Assembly: GCA_022478985.1 (NCBI GenBank)
Contig: JAKSZP010012164.1
Span: forward strand, 1 to 64,000
DNA length: 64,000 nucleotides
DNA from: Massospora cicadina
Taxonomy: Eukaryota; Entomophthoromycota; Entomophthoromycetes; Entomophthorales; Entomophthoraceae
Direction of reading: 5' to 3'
The position numbers and the translations under genes are program-made. Of this stretch, positions 9,503-21,239 are shown piece after piece. The notes under the pieces are model-generated. The model searched no databases and was not told the origin of the DNA. It was given only the letters and a program-made list of their open reading frames with translations. Position 1 is the stretch's first letter; each line of letters begins with the position of its first letter.

Positions 9503-12409
9503 ATGCCTTTTACACTTGGTCAACGCTGGATCAGCGATACAGAAAGCGAGTTAGGATTAGGGACAGTCGTAGCGCTGGATGCGCGCATGGTCACGCTCCT
9601 TTATCCGGCAACGGGTGAAAACCGACTGTACGCCCGCAACGACTCTCCCATCACCCGCGTGATGTTCAATCCAGGCGATACCATTACCAGCCACGACGGC
9701 TGGCAGCTGCGCGTTGACGAAGTAAAAGAAGAAAATGGCCTGCTGGCGTACACCGGTACGCGTCTGGATACCGAAGAAGAAGGCGTTGAACTGCGTGAAG
9801 TGCTGCTCGACAGCAAACTCATCTTCAGCAAGCCGCAGGACCGTCTGTTTGCCGGTCAAATTGACCGTATGGACCGTTTCGCCCTGCGCTACCGGGCGCG
9901 TAAGTACCAGAGCGAAGAGTACCGTATGCCGTGGAGCGGCCTGCGCGGTCAGCGTACCAGCCTGATCCCGCATCAGTTGCATATTGCCCATGATGTGGGC
10001 CGTCGCCATGCACCTCGCGTCCTGTTGGCCGATGAAGTGGGTCTCGGGAAAACCATTGAAGCCGGGATGATCCTGCATCAACAGCTGCTGTCCGGTGCCG
10101 CCGAACGCGTCCTGGTGATCGTGCCGGAAACCCTGCAACACCAGTGGCTGGTCGAGATGCTGCGCCGCTTCAACCTGCGCTTTGCGCTGTTTGATGATGA
10201 GCGTTATGCCGAAGCGCAGCACGATGCCGAGAACCCATTTGAAACTGAACAGCTGGTGATCTGCTCGCTGGATTTCGTGCGCCGCAGCAAGCAGCGCCTG
10301 GAACACCTGTGCGACGCCGAGTGGGACATCATGGTGGTGGACGAAGCCCATCACCTGGTATGGAGCGAAGACGCGCCAAGCCGTGAATATCAGGCCATCG
10401 AACAGCTGGCTGAACGCGTACCGGGTGTTCTGCTGTTAACCGCGACGCCGGAACAGCTGGGCCTCGAAAGCCACTTTGCGCGTCTGCGCCTGCTCGATCC
10501 GAACCGCTTCCACGATTTCGAGCAGTTCGTCGAAGAACAGCAGAATTTCCGTCCGGTCGCCGACGCCGTTTCTCTGCTGCTGAGCGGCGAGAAACTGAAT
10601 AACGAACAGATGAACGCCCTGAGCGAGATGATGGGCGAGCAGGATATTGAGCCACTGCTTGCGGCGGCGAACAGCACCAGCGATGACGGCGAAAGCGCCC
10701 GTCAGGAACTGATCTCGATGCTGATGGACCGCCACGGCACCAGCCGCGTGCTGTTCCGTAATACCCGCCACGGCGTGAAAGGCTTCCCGAAACGCGAGCT
10801 GCACACCATCAAGCTGCCGCTGCCAACGCAGTATCAGACGGCGATTAAAGTGTCCGGCATTATGGGTGCGCGTAAATCGTCAGAAGAACGCGCCCGCGAC
10901 ATGCTCTACCCAGAACAGATTTATCAGGAATTTGAAGGTGATACCGGCACCTGGTGGAACTTCGATCCGCGCGTTGAGTGGCTGATGGGCTATCTGACCA
11001 GCCACCGCTCACAGAAAGTGCTGGTGATCTGCGCCAAAGCCGCCACCGCACTTCAGCTGGAACAGGTGCTTCGCGAGCGTGAAGGTATCCGTGCCGCCGT
11101 GTTCCATGAAGGCATGTCGATTGTTGAACGTGACCGTGCCGCTGCCTGGTTTGGCGAAGAAGATACCGGCGCGCAGGTGCTGCTGTGTTCTGAAATCGGC
11201 TCCGAAGGCCGCAACTTCCAGTTTGCCAGCCATCTGGTGATGTTCGATCTGCCGTTTAACCCGGATCTGCTTGAGCAGCGTATTGGACGTCTGGACCGTA
11301 TCGGCCAGGCGCACGATATTCAAATCCACGTCCCGTACCTGGAAAAAACCGCACAGTCGGTGCTGGTGCGCTGGTTCCACGAAGGTCTGGACGCGTTCGA
11401 GCATACCTGCCCGACCGGTCGCACCATTTATGACAGCGTGCACCCGCAGCTGATTGAATATCTTGCGGCGCCTGAAAATATCGACGGGTTCGATGCGCTG
11501 ATCAAAACCTGTCGCGAACAGCACGATGCGCTGAAAGCTCAGCTTGAGCAGGGCCGTGACCGTCTGCTGGAGATCAACTCCAACGGCGGTGAAAAAGCGC
11601 AGGCGCTGGCTGAAAGCATTGAAGAGCAGGATGACGACACCGGGCTTATCAGCTTCACCATGAATCTGTTCGACATCATCGGCATTAACCAGGACGACCG
11701 CGGTGAAAACCTGATTGTTCTGACGCCTTCCGATCATATGCTGGTTCCGGACTTCCCGGGTCTGCCAGAAGATGGTTGCACCGTGACCTTTGAACGTGAC
11801 GTGGCGCTGTCCCGCGAAGATGCGCAGTTCCTGACCTGGGAACATCCGCTGATCCGCAACGGTCTGGATCTGATCCTGTCCGGCGATACCGGCAGCAGCA
11901 CGATTTCCCTGCTGAAAAACAAAGCGTTACCGGTGGGCACCCTGCTGCTTGAGCTGATTTATGTGGTGGAAGCACAGGCACCGAAGCAGCTTCAGCTGCA
12001 CCGTTTCCTGCCTGCAACGCCGGTCCGTATGCTGGTTGATAAAAACGGTAATAACCTTGCCGCGCAGGTTGAGTTTGAAACCTTTAACCGTCAGCTGAGC
12101 GCCGTTAACCGTCACACCGGCAGCAAACTGGTTAACGCCGTGCAGCAGGACGTGCACGCCATTCTGCAACAGGGCGAAGCGCAGGTAGAAAAAGTGGCGA
12201 AGGCGCTGATTGAAGCGGCTCGTCAGGAAGCTGACGATAAGCTGAGCGCCGAGCTGTCGCGTCTGGAATCCCTGAAAGCGGTCAACCCGAACATCCGTGA
12301 TGACGAGCTGGAAGCAATTGAAAGCAATCGTCAGCAGGTGATGGAAGCCCTGGCCCAGGCCGGCTGGCGTCTCGATGCGTTGCGACTGATCGTCGTCACG
12401 CATCAGTAA
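9503..12409 (+). CDS. rapA: RapA (HepA), RNA polymerase-associated Swi2/Snf2 ATPase
   Basis: RapA binds RNA polymerase and uses ATP to recycle it after transcription. The protein is 968 residues, the same as in E. coli, and unbroken. The N-terminal Tudor-like region opens [20 protein letters not shown]. The Snf2 helicase core follows, with motif [16 protein letters not shown], motif II DEAHH (in [10 protein letters not shown]), motif [13 protein letters not shown], and the C-terminal lobe motifs [17 protein letters not shown] and [14 protein letters not shown]. The start ATG at 9503 is weakly preceded by an A-rich stretch. The gene is followed 10 bp later by rluA, so the two are probably read together. 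Confidence 0.97.
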   Translation: MPFTLGQRWISDTESELGLGTVVALDARMVTLLYPATGENRLYARNDSPITRVMFNPGDTITSHDGWQLRVDEVKEENGLLAYTGTRLDTEEEGVELREVLLDSKLIFSKPQDRLFAGQIDRMDRFALRYRARKYQSEEYRMPWSGLRGQRTSLIPHQLHIAHDVGRRHAPRVLLADEVGLGKTIEAGMILHQQLLSGAAERVLVIVPETLQHQWLVEMLRRFNLRFALFDDERYAEAQHDAENPFETEQLVICSLDFVRRSKQRLEHLCDAEWDIMVVDEAHHLVWSEDAPSREYQAIEQLAERVPGVLLLTATPEQLGLESHFARLRLLDPNRFHDFEQFVEEQQNFRPVADAVSLLLSGEKLNNEQMNALSEMMGEQDIEPLLAAANSTSDDGESARQELISMLMDRHGTSRVLFRNTRHGVKGFPKRELHTIKLPLPTQYQTAIKVSGIMGARKSSEERARDMLYPEQIYQEFEGDTGTWWNFDPRVEWLMGYLTSHRSQKVLVICAKAATALQLEQVLREREGIRAAVFHEGMSIVERDRAAAWFGEEDTGAQVLLCSEIGSEGRNFQFASHLVMFDLPFNPDLLEQRIGRLDRIGQAHDIQIHVPYLEKTAQSVLVRWFHEGLDAFEHTCPTGRTIYDSVHPQLIEYLAAPENIDGFDALIKTCREQHDALKAQLEQGRDRLLEINSNGGEKAQALAESIEEQDDDTGLISFTMNLFDIIGINQDDRGENLIVLTPSDHMLVPDFPGLPEDGCTVTFERDVALSREDAQFLTWEHPLIRNGLDLILSGDTGSSTISLLKNKALPVGTLLLELIYVVEAQAPKQLQLHRFLPATPVRMLVDKNGNNLAAQVEFETFNRQLSAVNRHTGSKLVNAVQQDVHAILQQGEAQVEKVAKALIEAARQEADDKLSAELSRLESLKAVNPNIRDDELEAIESNRQQVMEALAQAGWRLDALRLIVVTHQ

Positions 12410-12419
12410 GGAAAAAAGT

Positions 12420-13079
12420 ATGGTACTGGAGTCCTACAATCCGCCACAGGATCCCTGGCTGGTGGTGCTCTATCAGGATGAGCACATCATGGTGGTCAAC
12501 AAGCCCAGCGGCTTGTTGTCCGTCCCTGGCCGCCTGGACAGTCACAAAGACAGCGTGATGACGCGCGTCCAGCGTGATTTTCCGCAGGCTGAGTCGGTAC
12601 ATCGGCTCGATATGGCGACCAGCGGCGTGATTGTTGTGGCTCTGACCAAAGCGGCGGAACGGGAGCTGAAACGCCAGTTCCGCGAGCGTGAACCGAAAAA
12701 GCAGTATCTGGCCCGCGTGTGGGGACATCCGGAAAAAGCCGAAGGTGTGGTGGATTTACCGCTGATCTGCGACTGGCCGAACCGTCCTATGCAAAAAGTC
12801 TGTTTCGAGACAGGCAAGTCGGCGCAAACCGAATTTGACGTGCTGGAGTACGCCGACGACAACACCGCGCGAGTGCTGCTTAAACCGATTACCGGACGCT
12901 CGCATCAGCTGCGCGTGCATATGCAGGCGCTGGGGCATCCGATTCTGGGGGATCGTTTCTACGCCACGCCAGAAGCGCTGGCCATGGCGCCTCGCCTTCT
13001 TCTGCACGCAGAAATGCTGACCATCACCCACCCGCAGTTTGGCAATAGCATGACGTTTAAGGCACCGGTTGATTTTTGA
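12420..13079 (+). CDS. rluA: RluA, dual-specificity rRNA/tRNA pseudouridine synthase
   Basis: RluA makes pseudouridine at position 746 of 23S rRNA and position 32 of several tRNAs. The protein is 219 residues and intact. The catalytic aspartate lies in the family motif HRLDMATSGVIVVAL. The N-terminal VVNKPSGLLSVPG and the later GRSHQLRVHMQALGHPILGD segments are also typical. AAGGAA sits a few bases before the ATG at 12420. The gene lies directly after rapA and converges with djlA across a short hairpin. Confidence 0.96.
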   Translation: MVLESYNPPQDPWLVVLYQDEHIMVVNKPSGLLSVPGRLDSHKDSVMTRVQRDFPQAESVHRLDMATSGVIVVALTKAAERELKRQFREREPKKQYLARVWGHPEKAEGVVDLPLICDWPNRPMQKVCFETGKSAQTEFDVLEYADDNTARVLLKPITGRSHQLRVHMQALGHPILGDRFYATPEALAMAPRLLLHAEMLTITHPQFGNSMTFKAPVDF

Positions 13080-13084
13080 GATGT

Positions 13085-13104
13085 CCCTCTCCGGCTGGAG
13101 AGGG
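13085..13104. terminator. Hairpin between convergent rluA and djlA
   Basis: A perfect 8-bp stem (CCCTCTCC / GGAGAGGG) with a GGCT loop lies 5 bp past the rluA stop and 13 bp before the djlA stop. It has no T-run of note on either side, so it may be a weak bidirectional terminator. Confidence 0.5.
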
Positions 13105-13117
13105 CATTCAGAACAGG

Positions 13118-13935
13118 TTACTTAATTCCTTTCTGTTCCTTTACTAATTCATAAGCTCGCTGAATTTCTTGCGCTTTTTGCTTCGCCATTTCCATCATTT
13201 CCGGCGGTAAACCTTTCGCTACCAGCTTATCCGGGTGATGTTCGCTCATCAGCTTACGATAGGCGCGCTTGATGGTCGTGGCGTCATCCGTCGACTTTAC
13301 ACCGAGCACGTTACACGCATCTTCCAGCGTCGGGCCGCGCTGCGCCTGCTGCCAACCGCCGCCTGACTGCGATTGCTGCTGATAACCGCCACCAAACTGT
13401 GCGCCGCCCTGCATCATACGCAGGAACTGTTCAAACTGAGCGCGGGAGATACCGAGCTCGTCGGCAATGACAAACAGCACTTCACGTTCGTTAGGATGCA
13501 ATGAGCCGTCGGCAAACGCGGCCTGAATCTGAATTTCCAGAAACATCCTAATCAAATCGAAGCGACCGAAACAAACGCCGCGGAACGCTCGCATCTTCTC
13601 TCAGCGGGTAATTATCCGCTTTGCCGACGCGGAAAGCCTGCTGCGCCGCGGTGCGGGACTCGCCGTGAAGATTCATGCGGTCCATCAGAATGCTGGCATC
13701 TGAATATCCGCTTCGGTCACGCGACCTTTCGACTTCGTCAGATGCCCCATCACCTCGAAGGTGGTGGCAAAGAACAGCGACTGACGCTCTTGCTGGTTGG
13801 CAAAAAAGTTGGCTGCCTGCGGCTACGCGCCTTATCAAACATGTGGCCAATCAGCAGTCCAAGTACCGCTCCCCAGAATCCGCCACCCATCATAAGTGCA
13901 ACGGCCACACCAATCACTTTACCCCAATACTGCAT
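13118..13935 (-). CDS. djlA: DjlA, membrane-anchored DnaJ-like co-chaperone (frameshifted)
   Basis: DjlA is a type III inner-membrane DnaJ-like protein that stimulates DnaK and influences the Rcs envelope stress system. The start at 13,935 gives [20 protein letters not shown], containing the single transmembrane segment with its glycine-rich dimer interface. The cytoplasmic part has the TerB-like region ([22 protein letters not shown]) and a C-terminal J domain with the HPD tripeptide in [12 protein letters not shown]. The frame is broken after DKARSR (about 13,825), again in the 13,690-13,760 region, and near 13,580-13,590, so three frames are needed. The 818-bp length is two bases more than the intact E. 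coli gene would give, consistent with net small indels. It diverges from lptD. Confidence 0.85.
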
Positions 13936-14191
13936 AGACTCCCCGGATAGTCATAATCATCATGTCGCAGGTAATGGCTTCCACCTTGATAAAAGGCGAT
14001 TTTCGCAGCGATGACCTGATGGTCAGTGCAGGACATAACCTATAATTTGCTTTATCATACTCGCCATTCTGCGCCTAACGCCACTGGCTCGAAGCGGCAG
14101 GATTAACACTGGCGCGTGACCGATGAGTACGTTAGTCTCTGACCGTTTGCAAGCCGCGAAGCCACAGATGACGGAACAACAAATAAAACGT

Positions 14192-16542
14192 ATGAAAAAA
14201 CGTATTCCCACCCTTCTGGCAACCCTGATCGCCAGCGCCCTGTACAGTCAACAGGGTGCGGCGGCCGACCTCGCATCACAATGTATGCTGGGGGTACCAA
14301 GCTATAACCGTCCGCTGGTTCAGGGGGATACTAATAACCTGCCTGTCACCATCAACGCCGATCATGCCGCGCGGTAATTACCCTGATGATGCCGTATTTA
14401 CCGGCAATGTCGATATCAATCAGGCGAACAGTCGATTACAGGCGGACGAAGTGCAGTTGCACCAGAAGCAGGCACGCTGGACAGGCGGATCCGGTTCGCA
14501 CCGTGGATGCGCTGGGCAATGTACACTACGACGATAATCAGGTGATCCTGAAAGGTCCTAAAGCCTGGTCCAATCTGAATACCAAAGATACCAACGTCTG
14601 GAAAGGCGACTACCAGATGGTCGACCGCCAAGGCCGTGGTACTGCTGACGTGATGAAACAGCGTGGCGAAAACCGCTATACCATTCTCGATAACGGGACC
14701 TTTACGTCCTGTCTGCCAGGTTCGAACACCTGGAGCGTGGTCGGGAGCGAAGTGATTCAGGACCGCGAGGAGCAGGTTGCCGAAATCTGGAATGCCCGCT
14801 TTAAAGTCGGCCGGTACCAATATTTTACAGTCCCGTATCTGCAGCTGCCGATTGGTGATAAGCGCCGTTCCGGCTTCCTGATCCCGAATGCCAAATACAG
14901 CAGTAATAATGGTACGGAAATCTACCTGCCGTATTACTGGAACATCGCTCCGAACTTCGATGCCACCATTACACCGCACTATATGGAAAAGCGCGGCGGC
15001 GTGATGTGGGAGAACGAATTCCGCTATCTGACTAAAGCGGGCTCAGGGCTGTTTGAATTCGACTATTTGAACAAAGATAAAGTCTTCGAAGACGAACATC
15101 CCAACGAAGACGACAGCCGCCGTTGGCTCTTCTACTGGCGACATGCTGGGGTGATGGATCAGGTGTGGCGCTTCAACGTCGACTACACCAAAGTCAGCGA
15201 TCCGAGCTACTTCAACGACTTTGACTCCAATTACGGCTCCAGTACCGACGGTTACGCCACGCAGAAATTTAGCGTCGGCTATGCCATTGAGAACTTTAAC
15301 GCCACCGTATCCAGCAAACAGTTCCAGGTCTTTGATACTCAGAGCGCAAGCTCCTACTCGGCTCAGCCACAGCTTGACGTTAACTACTACCAGAATGACG
15401 TTGGGCCGTTTGATACGCATGTCTATGGTCAGGTGGTGCATTTCAAAAACACCAATGACAACATGCCAGAAGCGACGCGTGTACACCTGGAACCGACGAT
15501 CGATTTGCCATTATCAAACGGTTGGGGAAGCATTGATACCGAAGCCAAGCTGATGGCGACACACTATCAGCAGGATGATGTCGACTGGTACAACACCCGT
15601 TACGGCACCCATCTGAAAGAGAACGTCAACCGCGTCCTGCCCCAGTTTAAAATTGACGGCAAGATGGTTTTCGAGCGCGATATGGACTGGTCACAGGGCT
15701 ATACCCAGACCCTGGAACCGCGCGTGCAGTACTTATACGTACCGTATAAGGACCAAAGCGACATCATGTCGTACGACTCGACGTTGCTGCAATCGGACTA
15801 CAGCGGCCTGTTCCGCGACCGTACCTACAGCGGCCTCGACCGTATTGCGTCAGCTAACCAGGTGACGACCGGCCTCACATCCCGCGTTTATGATCAAAAC
15901 GCCGTTGAACGTTTTAACGTTTCTGTGGGTCAAATCTACTACTTCACGCCGTCTCGTACGGGTGATGAAACGCAAGATTGGTCGGAGACCGATCAGAAAG
16001 GCTCGCTGGTCTGGGCCGGAGATACCTACTGGCGCATGACTGACCAATGGGGTCTGCGTGGCGGCATTCAGTATGATACCCGTCTGGATAACGTTGCTAC
16101 CGGCAACGGGACCGTCGAATATCGTCGCGATGAAAACCGCTTAGTTCAGATGAATTACCGTTACGCCAGCCCGGAGTATATTCAGGCGACACTGCCGTCT
16201 TACTCCACGGCGCAGCAGTATAAAGACGGGATTTCCCAGGTGGGTATGACGGCAAGCTGGCCGGTCGTTGACCGCTGGTCTGTTGTGGGTGCGTATTACT
16301 ACGATACCAATGCCCATAAACCAGCCGATCAGATGTTAGCTGTGCAGTATAACTCTTGCTGCTACGCGCTCCGTCTCGGTTACGAGCGTAAGCTCAACGG
16401 CTGGGACAGCAGCAATGCCCAGGGTAAATACGATAACGTCGTCGGTTTCAATATCGAACTGCGTGGCCTGAGTTCTAATTATGGCCTCGGCACTCAACAG
16501 ATGTTGCGCTCGACAATTATGCCGTACCAAAGCTCTTTGTAA
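14192..16542 (+). CDS. lptD: LptD, LPS-assembly outer-membrane protein (frameshifted near 5' end)
   Basis: LptD (Imp/OstA) is the essential beta-barrel that, with LptE, inserts lipopolysaccharide into the outer leaflet. The start ATG at 14,192 gives a signal peptide, [20 protein letters not shown], cut near [10 protein letters not shown]. Family cysteines are seen early (SQC) and late (NSCCYA), as needed for its disulfide pairing. The N-terminal OstA domain is broken: frame 1 stops at 14,377 after INADHAA, the next frame carries [11 protein letters not shown], and a third frame takes over near 14,500 with [16 protein letters not shown] compensating pair at about 14,811-14,851 turns the expected [12 protein letters not shown] into [12 protein letters not shown]. 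The rest is open to 16,542. Because the gene is essential, the breaks are probably errors. surA follows 54 bp later. Confidence 0.92.
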
Positions 16543-16596
16543 CGCCACGGTTTAGAAACGTAATCCGCCTTTGCGGTTAATTGAAATGGAAAGAGT

Positions 16597-17883
16597 ATGA
16601 AGAACTGGAAAACGCTGCTTCTCGGTATCGCCATGGTTGCGAATACCAGTTTCGCCGCCCCACAGGTTGTCGATAAGGTAGCAGCTGTCGTAAATAACGG
16701 CGTTGTACTTGAAAGCGACGTCGATAATTTGATGCAGTCCGTAAAAGGAAACGCAGGCCAGGCCGGGCAACAATTACCGGATGACGCCACGCTGCGCCAC
16801 CAGATTCTGGAACGTCTGATCATGGACCAAATTGTCCTGCAGATGGGTCAGAAAATGGGCGTAAAAGTGACTGACGAACAGCTCGATCAGGCCATCGCCA
16901 ACATCGCCAAGCAGAACAATATGTCGATGGATCAGATGCGTAGCCGTCTGGCTTACGATGGCATGAACTACAGCACCTATCGCGCACAGATTCGCAAAGA
17001 GATGACTATCTCTGAAGTGCGTAATAACGAAGTTCGTCGCCGTATTACCGTTCTGCCGCAGGAAGTCGACGCGTTGGCTTCACAGATTGGCAACCAGAAC
17101 GATGCCAGCACCGAGCTGAACCTGAGCCACATCCTGATCCCGCTGCCGGAAAACCCAAGCTCTGACCAGGTTAACGAAGCGGAAACGCAGGCGCGCTCTG
17201 TTGTCGACCAGGCAAACAAAGGTGCTGACTTCGGTAAACTCGCCATCACTTACTCCGCTGACCAACAGGCGCTGAAAGGCGGCCAGATGGGCTGGGGACG
17301 TATTCAGGAACTGCCATCTATCTTCGCGCAGGCCCTGAGCACCGCGAAAAAAGGCGATGTGATTGGTCCTATCCGTTCCGGCGTGGGCTTCCATATCATC
17401 AAAGTTAACGATCTGCGCGGCCAGAGCCAGAGCATTTCTGTGACCGAAGTGCATTCCCGTCACATTCTGCTGAAGCCATCGCCAATCATGACTGATGACC
17501 AGGCACGTGCGAAACTGGAAGCCGTGGCTGCGGATATCAAGAGTGGTAAAACCACCTTTGATAAAGCAGCGAAAGAGCTGTCTCAGGATCCAGGCTCTGC
17601 AAACCAGGGCGGTGATTTGGGCTGGGGCACTCCCGACATGTACGATCCGGCATTCCGTGATGCTCTGATGAAGCTGAGCAAAGGTGAAATCAGCGCCCCG
17701 GTTCACTCCTCGTTCGGTTGGCACCTGATTCAGCTGCTGGATACCCGCAACGTGGACCGTACCGATGCTGCGCAGAAAGACAAAGCTTACCGCATGCTGA
17801 TGAACCGTAAGTTTGCTGAAGAAGCTGCAACCTGGATGCAGGAACAACGTGCCAGCGCGTACGTCAAAATTCTGAGCAACTGA
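16597..17883 (+). CDS. surA: SurA, periplasmic chaperone and peptidyl-prolyl isomerase
   Basis: SurA escorts unfolded outer-membrane proteins, including LptD, through the periplasm. The protein is 428 residues and intact. It has a signal peptide, [20 protein letters not shown], cut before [13 protein letters not shown]. An N-terminal chaperone domain is followed by two parvulin domains, marked by [15 protein letters not shown] with [13 protein letters not shown], and by [14 protein letters not shown] with [12 protein letters not shown]. Its neighbours lptD and pdxA are the standard enterobacterial partners. Its stop overlaps the pdxA start (TGATG), so the pair is translationally coupled. Confidence 0.97.
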   Translation: MKNWKTLLLGIAMVANTSFAAPQVVDKVAAVVNNGVVLESDVDNLMQSVKGNAGQAGQQLPDDATLRHQILERLIMDQIVLQMGQKMGVKVTDEQLDQAIANIAKQNNMSMDQMRSRLAYDGMNYSTYRAQIRKEMTISEVRNNEVRRRITVLPQEVDALASQIGNQNDASTELNLSHILIPLPENPSSDQVNEAETQARSVVDQANKGADFGKLAITYSADQQALKGGQMGWGRIQELPSIFAQALSTAKKGDVIGPIRSGVGFHIIKVNDLRGQSQSISVTEVHSRHILLKPSPIMTDDQARAKLEAVAADIKSGKTTFDKAAKELSQDPGSANQGGDLGWGTPDMYDPAFRDALMKLSKGEISAPVHSSFGWHLIQLLDTRNVDRTDAAQKDKAYRMLMNRKFAEEAATWMQEQRASAYVKILSN

Positions 17884-18316
17884 TGACACAGCCCCAACGT
17901 GTGGTTATCACTCCCGGCGAACCCGCCGGGATTGGCCCAGACCTCGTGGTTCAACTGGCTCAGCGTGACTGGCCTGTTGAACTGGTGGTTTGTGCCGATG
18001 AAACGCTTATGACAGACCGGGCAGCAATGCTCGGTTTGCCGTTAACGCTCCTGCCCTACGATGCCGCTCTGGCGCCTGTTCCGCAAAAAGCCGGTACGCT
18101 AACTCTCCTTCCCGTTCCCCTTCAGGCTCCCGTTACCCCAGGCACGTTAAACGTGCTGAACGGTCCTTATGTGGTCGAAACCCTGGCACGCGCCTGCGAT
18201 GGCAGTACAGACGGTGAGTTTGCTGCCCTGATTACCGGGCCGGTGCAGAAGAGCATCATCAACGATGCGGGGATTGCGTTTACCGGACACACTGAATTCT
18301 TCGAAGAGCGTTCTCA
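17883..18316 (+). CDS. pdxA: PdxA, 4-hydroxythreonine-4-phosphate dehydrogenase (3' part replaced at junction)
   Basis: PdxA oxidises 4-phospho-hydroxy-L-threonine in pyridoxal phosphate synthesis. Only about the first 144 of roughly 329 codons are present. The N-terminus [21 protein letters not shown] and the metal/substrate segment [12 protein letters not shown] are conserved. After EERS the sequence leaves the family at once and meets a stop at 18,321-18,323. Everything beyond about 18,316 is AT-richer, LINE-derived eukaryotic DNA. The missing half holds further metal-binding histidines, so the product as read would not work. The break is a join between two source DNAs, not a normal gene end. 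Confidence 0.93.
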
Positions 18317-18320
18317 CACC
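18312..18320. other. Junction of enterobacterial and eukaryotic DNA
   Basis: Left of about 18,316 the sequence is pdxA coding DNA. Right of it, coding density, base composition and protein content change abruptly to decayed LINE sequence. No insertion-sequence end, att site, vector sequence or target duplication is seen at the join. Confidence 0.85.
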
Positions 18321-18639
18321 TAAAAACTCTCATTCGAACACCAGCACAGAATCAAGGTATCAAGAAAAGGTAAGTTCATAAAAGAAGGTGAAACCTGCTC
18401 AATGTACTTTTTTCGCCAATTCCACTCCTGCTGAAACCAACCCACGTGCACACAGGTCCGCAAAGTTGATGGCACCGTGGCAACTGACCTAATGGAGGTC
18501 AAGGCGGAAGTACACCACTATCACACCAAACTATATCGTGACACCCCAACAGATCCCCAAAAAATTAAAAATATCATACAAACCGCAGGAATACAAAGCA
18601 CACCGCCAGACTAAAACTTCTTAGACATAATAACAAAGG

Positions 18640-19637
18640 ATGAACTCTGGGACACAATCCGCAGTGCACCTCATAGGAAATGCCCAGGACCTGATGAGAT
18701 GCCTTACAAATTTTAAAAAAATATTCTAAAAAAATCGCCCCCTCCTCTTGGCATCAATGAACCAGTGCCTGCTGGAGACAAGTCTCCTACCTGGTGGCCA
18801 GGATTCCTATGTCATAACCATGTACAAGAAGGGTGACAAATTGTACCTGGCCAACTGGCGCCCAATTGCACTCTCTAACAAATATAAAAAGCTACTCACA
18901 AAAATTTTAGCATCCAGATTAGGCACAATAGTCTCCAATATCCTGTCACCCAATCAGTTTGGGTTCATACCTGGGCGTTCAATCAGGACCAATATACACT
19001 CAGTTGCCAACCTATGCTAATCAAAAGCATCAGGAGCCCTGGTATTACTAGACCAGGAGAAGGCATATGACCACGTTAGATGGCTGTACCTAAAGGAATG
19101 CCTGAGCTCCTTCAAACACCAACCAAGATTCAAAAAATGGGTGATGCTCCTAACAGAATCAGCACCATGGCTGTATGCGGCCCTGGCTTTCTAACCAACA
19201 ATATCACACCACGCAGAGGGCTCAAACAAGGGGACTCCCTCAGCCCGCTGCTGTACAACTTTAGCTTTGATCCACTCCTTCGCGTTGCTAACTCATGCCT
19301 CTTGGGCATAACCTCACAAGGCCAGTCGCCAGTCAAGATACTAGCCTTTGCGGATGACTGTATAACTGGTATATCTAACAAAATTGATGCCCGCCAACTG
19401 GAACGCAAGCTAGAGGAATACTCCATTGCTCACAATGCATCGCTCAACAAAAGGAAAACGGAAATAATCCTTCTAGGCAAGTACACCAACAAATTGGCTA
19501 CAACACCCAAACCTCACAGCTCCCCACGAAGTAACAACCCACTTATCCTACCTTTTTCATCACCTCCTTCAAAAAACCCCATCCTCCACCTTGGGGTATG
19601 GCTGGAGTCAGCGGGGCACGCCAATGAGACAATGTAA
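18640..19637 (+). pseudogene. LINE A reverse transcriptase remnant
   Basis: The reverse transcriptase copied LINE RNA into DNA at the nicked target. Motifs in order are KCPGPDEMPYKF, LANWRPIALSNKYKKLL, SPNQFGFIPGRSIRTNIHSV, LLDQEKAYDHV (motif A, catalytic Asp present), RRGLKQGDSLSPLLYNFSFDPLL and FADDC (motif C, both Asp present). The frame changes at least twice, near 18,745 and 19,080, and stops lie after VANLC and after KF, so no full protein can be made. Domain similarity is clear; the host species is not. Confidence 0.85.
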
Positions 19638-19784
19638 AGCAACCTACTACAGTGGATGACCAACTGAGTAGCCTCCCTTAAGGGAAGATCTCCAGGACTA
19701 ACAGGGCGTGTAACAGTTGCCAACTCACTCATCCTCCCAATGCTGTAATTTTCCACAGACGCAATATCCTTCTCACCCACCTTC

Positions 19785-20830
19785 ATGTACTCAATCTGCG
19801 CACTCATCCAGGGCTGGATGTGGCCTGGGACCTGGCCACCTGTATGGGTAAAAACGCTCCTTGGCCCATGCTCCAGTGGAGGCATGAGCCTAATGGACTT
19901 TAAGGTCCATGACAGCCGAATACTGGGCACCTGGATAAAGGAAGTCCTTGCCCAGACCTCCCGCAACAGCACTGGTCCAGAGCAGCGAGGTCCAGCTTTG
20001 CACAGGTGCTAAGACTATCCAACCCACACAGCCCATCCAGCCTTCTCACATACCTTGCAAACCACCCCACTGCAGTGGGCCCTCACGGAGCTCCCTCACA
20101 CTTCAAACAACTCCTCTGCACCATTTGACACATGAGGTGGACCGTCACTCTAACAGGCACTAGTCAGGGAAGGGGCAGACCCAGATCCCATTTTACGCTA
20201 AAGAACCCAGAGGACAAACCCCAAAGGGACACTCTTGATGCGACCCCAGACATAGCAAGAATAGACTACCTGGACGCTCTAGACATCCCATATGACCTCA
20301 CACAGCAGAAGGCAATATGGAGGCTGACACACCATCCGCTCCTCCAGCCAAGGGTAAGAGCTAACACCTGGCGCTGTCTTAGAAGAACATACAGGACTTC
20401 AGATTGCGCCAACTCTCTCCATGCATAGTGCACAGTGTGTGGAGGGGATGACACCCTACTCCACCGTCTCAAAATCATGACCCCATTAAGAGCCATATGG
20501 CGGGAAGTTGAGCGCTTGCTTAGGATCCAGAATAACCAGGAATTTTCCATCTCCAGGAGTTTCCTTGTGCTCCAACTAAAATCCTTAATACCACCTACCC
20601 TCCGCTCCCTAATAGTAGCCATCGCAATGTGGACAATCCACACCATTGCTTTGGATGCATTCAGGGGCACCATACCAACCATCCGTGGGACAATCAGTAG
20701 ATTCCACGTTATTTACTGGAACACTTCCAAGCCTGGCTTTATGGATACATAAAGCTAAGACAGCAAATGCTTTTAGAGTCATGGTTCCCAGTATAGTTTC
20801 TACACATGGACCCCTTCCTACACACCTGCT
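19785..20830 (+). pseudogene. LINE A C-terminal region remnant
   Basis: This region follows the reverse transcriptase. It contains the GMSLMDFKVHDSRILGTW block and, near 20,350-20,500, RANTWRCLRRTYRTSDCANSLHA followed by a damaged C-terminal zinc motif. In sister copies the motif is C-x2-C-x7-H-x4-C. Here it reads CTVCGGDDTLLHRLKIM, with the last cysteine lost. The segment LKSLIPPTLRSLIVAIAMWTIHTIALDAF then matches LINE D closely. Stops and frame changes make it non-functional. Confidence 0.75.
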
Positions 20831-21239
20831 CCATAACAGGGGAAACCCCCTTGGAGTAGAGTACTCAACACCTCCCCACACACACATCTGGTGGTACTGG
20901 CTGGCAACATGGGTAGCTCATCTACTCTGGGTTGCCTAATCCTATTTCATTTCGCCTTCCCCTTTCCCTATGTTCTTTTCAGTATTTCCCATCCCCTGGT
21001 CAGCGTGCCTCAGTTACATAAAAATAAATTTGATCATGAAAAGATTTTTATTGAATTTTTAAAAAATAAGAGAATCAACCATAAATCTCCTCAGTTTTAT
21101 TATGACTGCTTTAATATATGATCGTTTTAGGGGAATAGCTTAGGAAAGTGCGGGATTGAACCCTTGAGAATGTGAACTAACGTGGCAAACTTTGAGTGAG
21201 GGAGGGGAAAAAATGAACTTATTTTGAATCAACTTCAAA

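Larger units (their letters stand above)
18317..21060 (+). mobile_element. LINE A: 5'-truncated L1-like retrotransposon
   Basis: This is the 3' part of an L1-like LINE read left to right. It contains the reverse transcriptase, the connecting region and the C-terminal domain in several frames with stops. Near 18,640-18,710 it encodes ELWDTIRSAPHRKCPGPDEMPYKF, the block just before RT motif 1. The 3' untranslated region ends with AATAAA at about 21,025 and an A/T-rich tail; the exact end is uncertain. The 5' part is lost at the bacterial junction, so no target duplication can be tested. Protein blocks match those of LINE D (54,047-59,302, minus strand), so the two belong to one family. Confidence 0.85.

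Noticed and set aside
1..18316. Horizontal transfer of a bacterial ara operon into a eukaryote
   Set aside because: The whole block keeps bacterial operon structure, RBSs, a REP element and native synteny, with no eukaryotic signals. Contamination or chimera is simpler.
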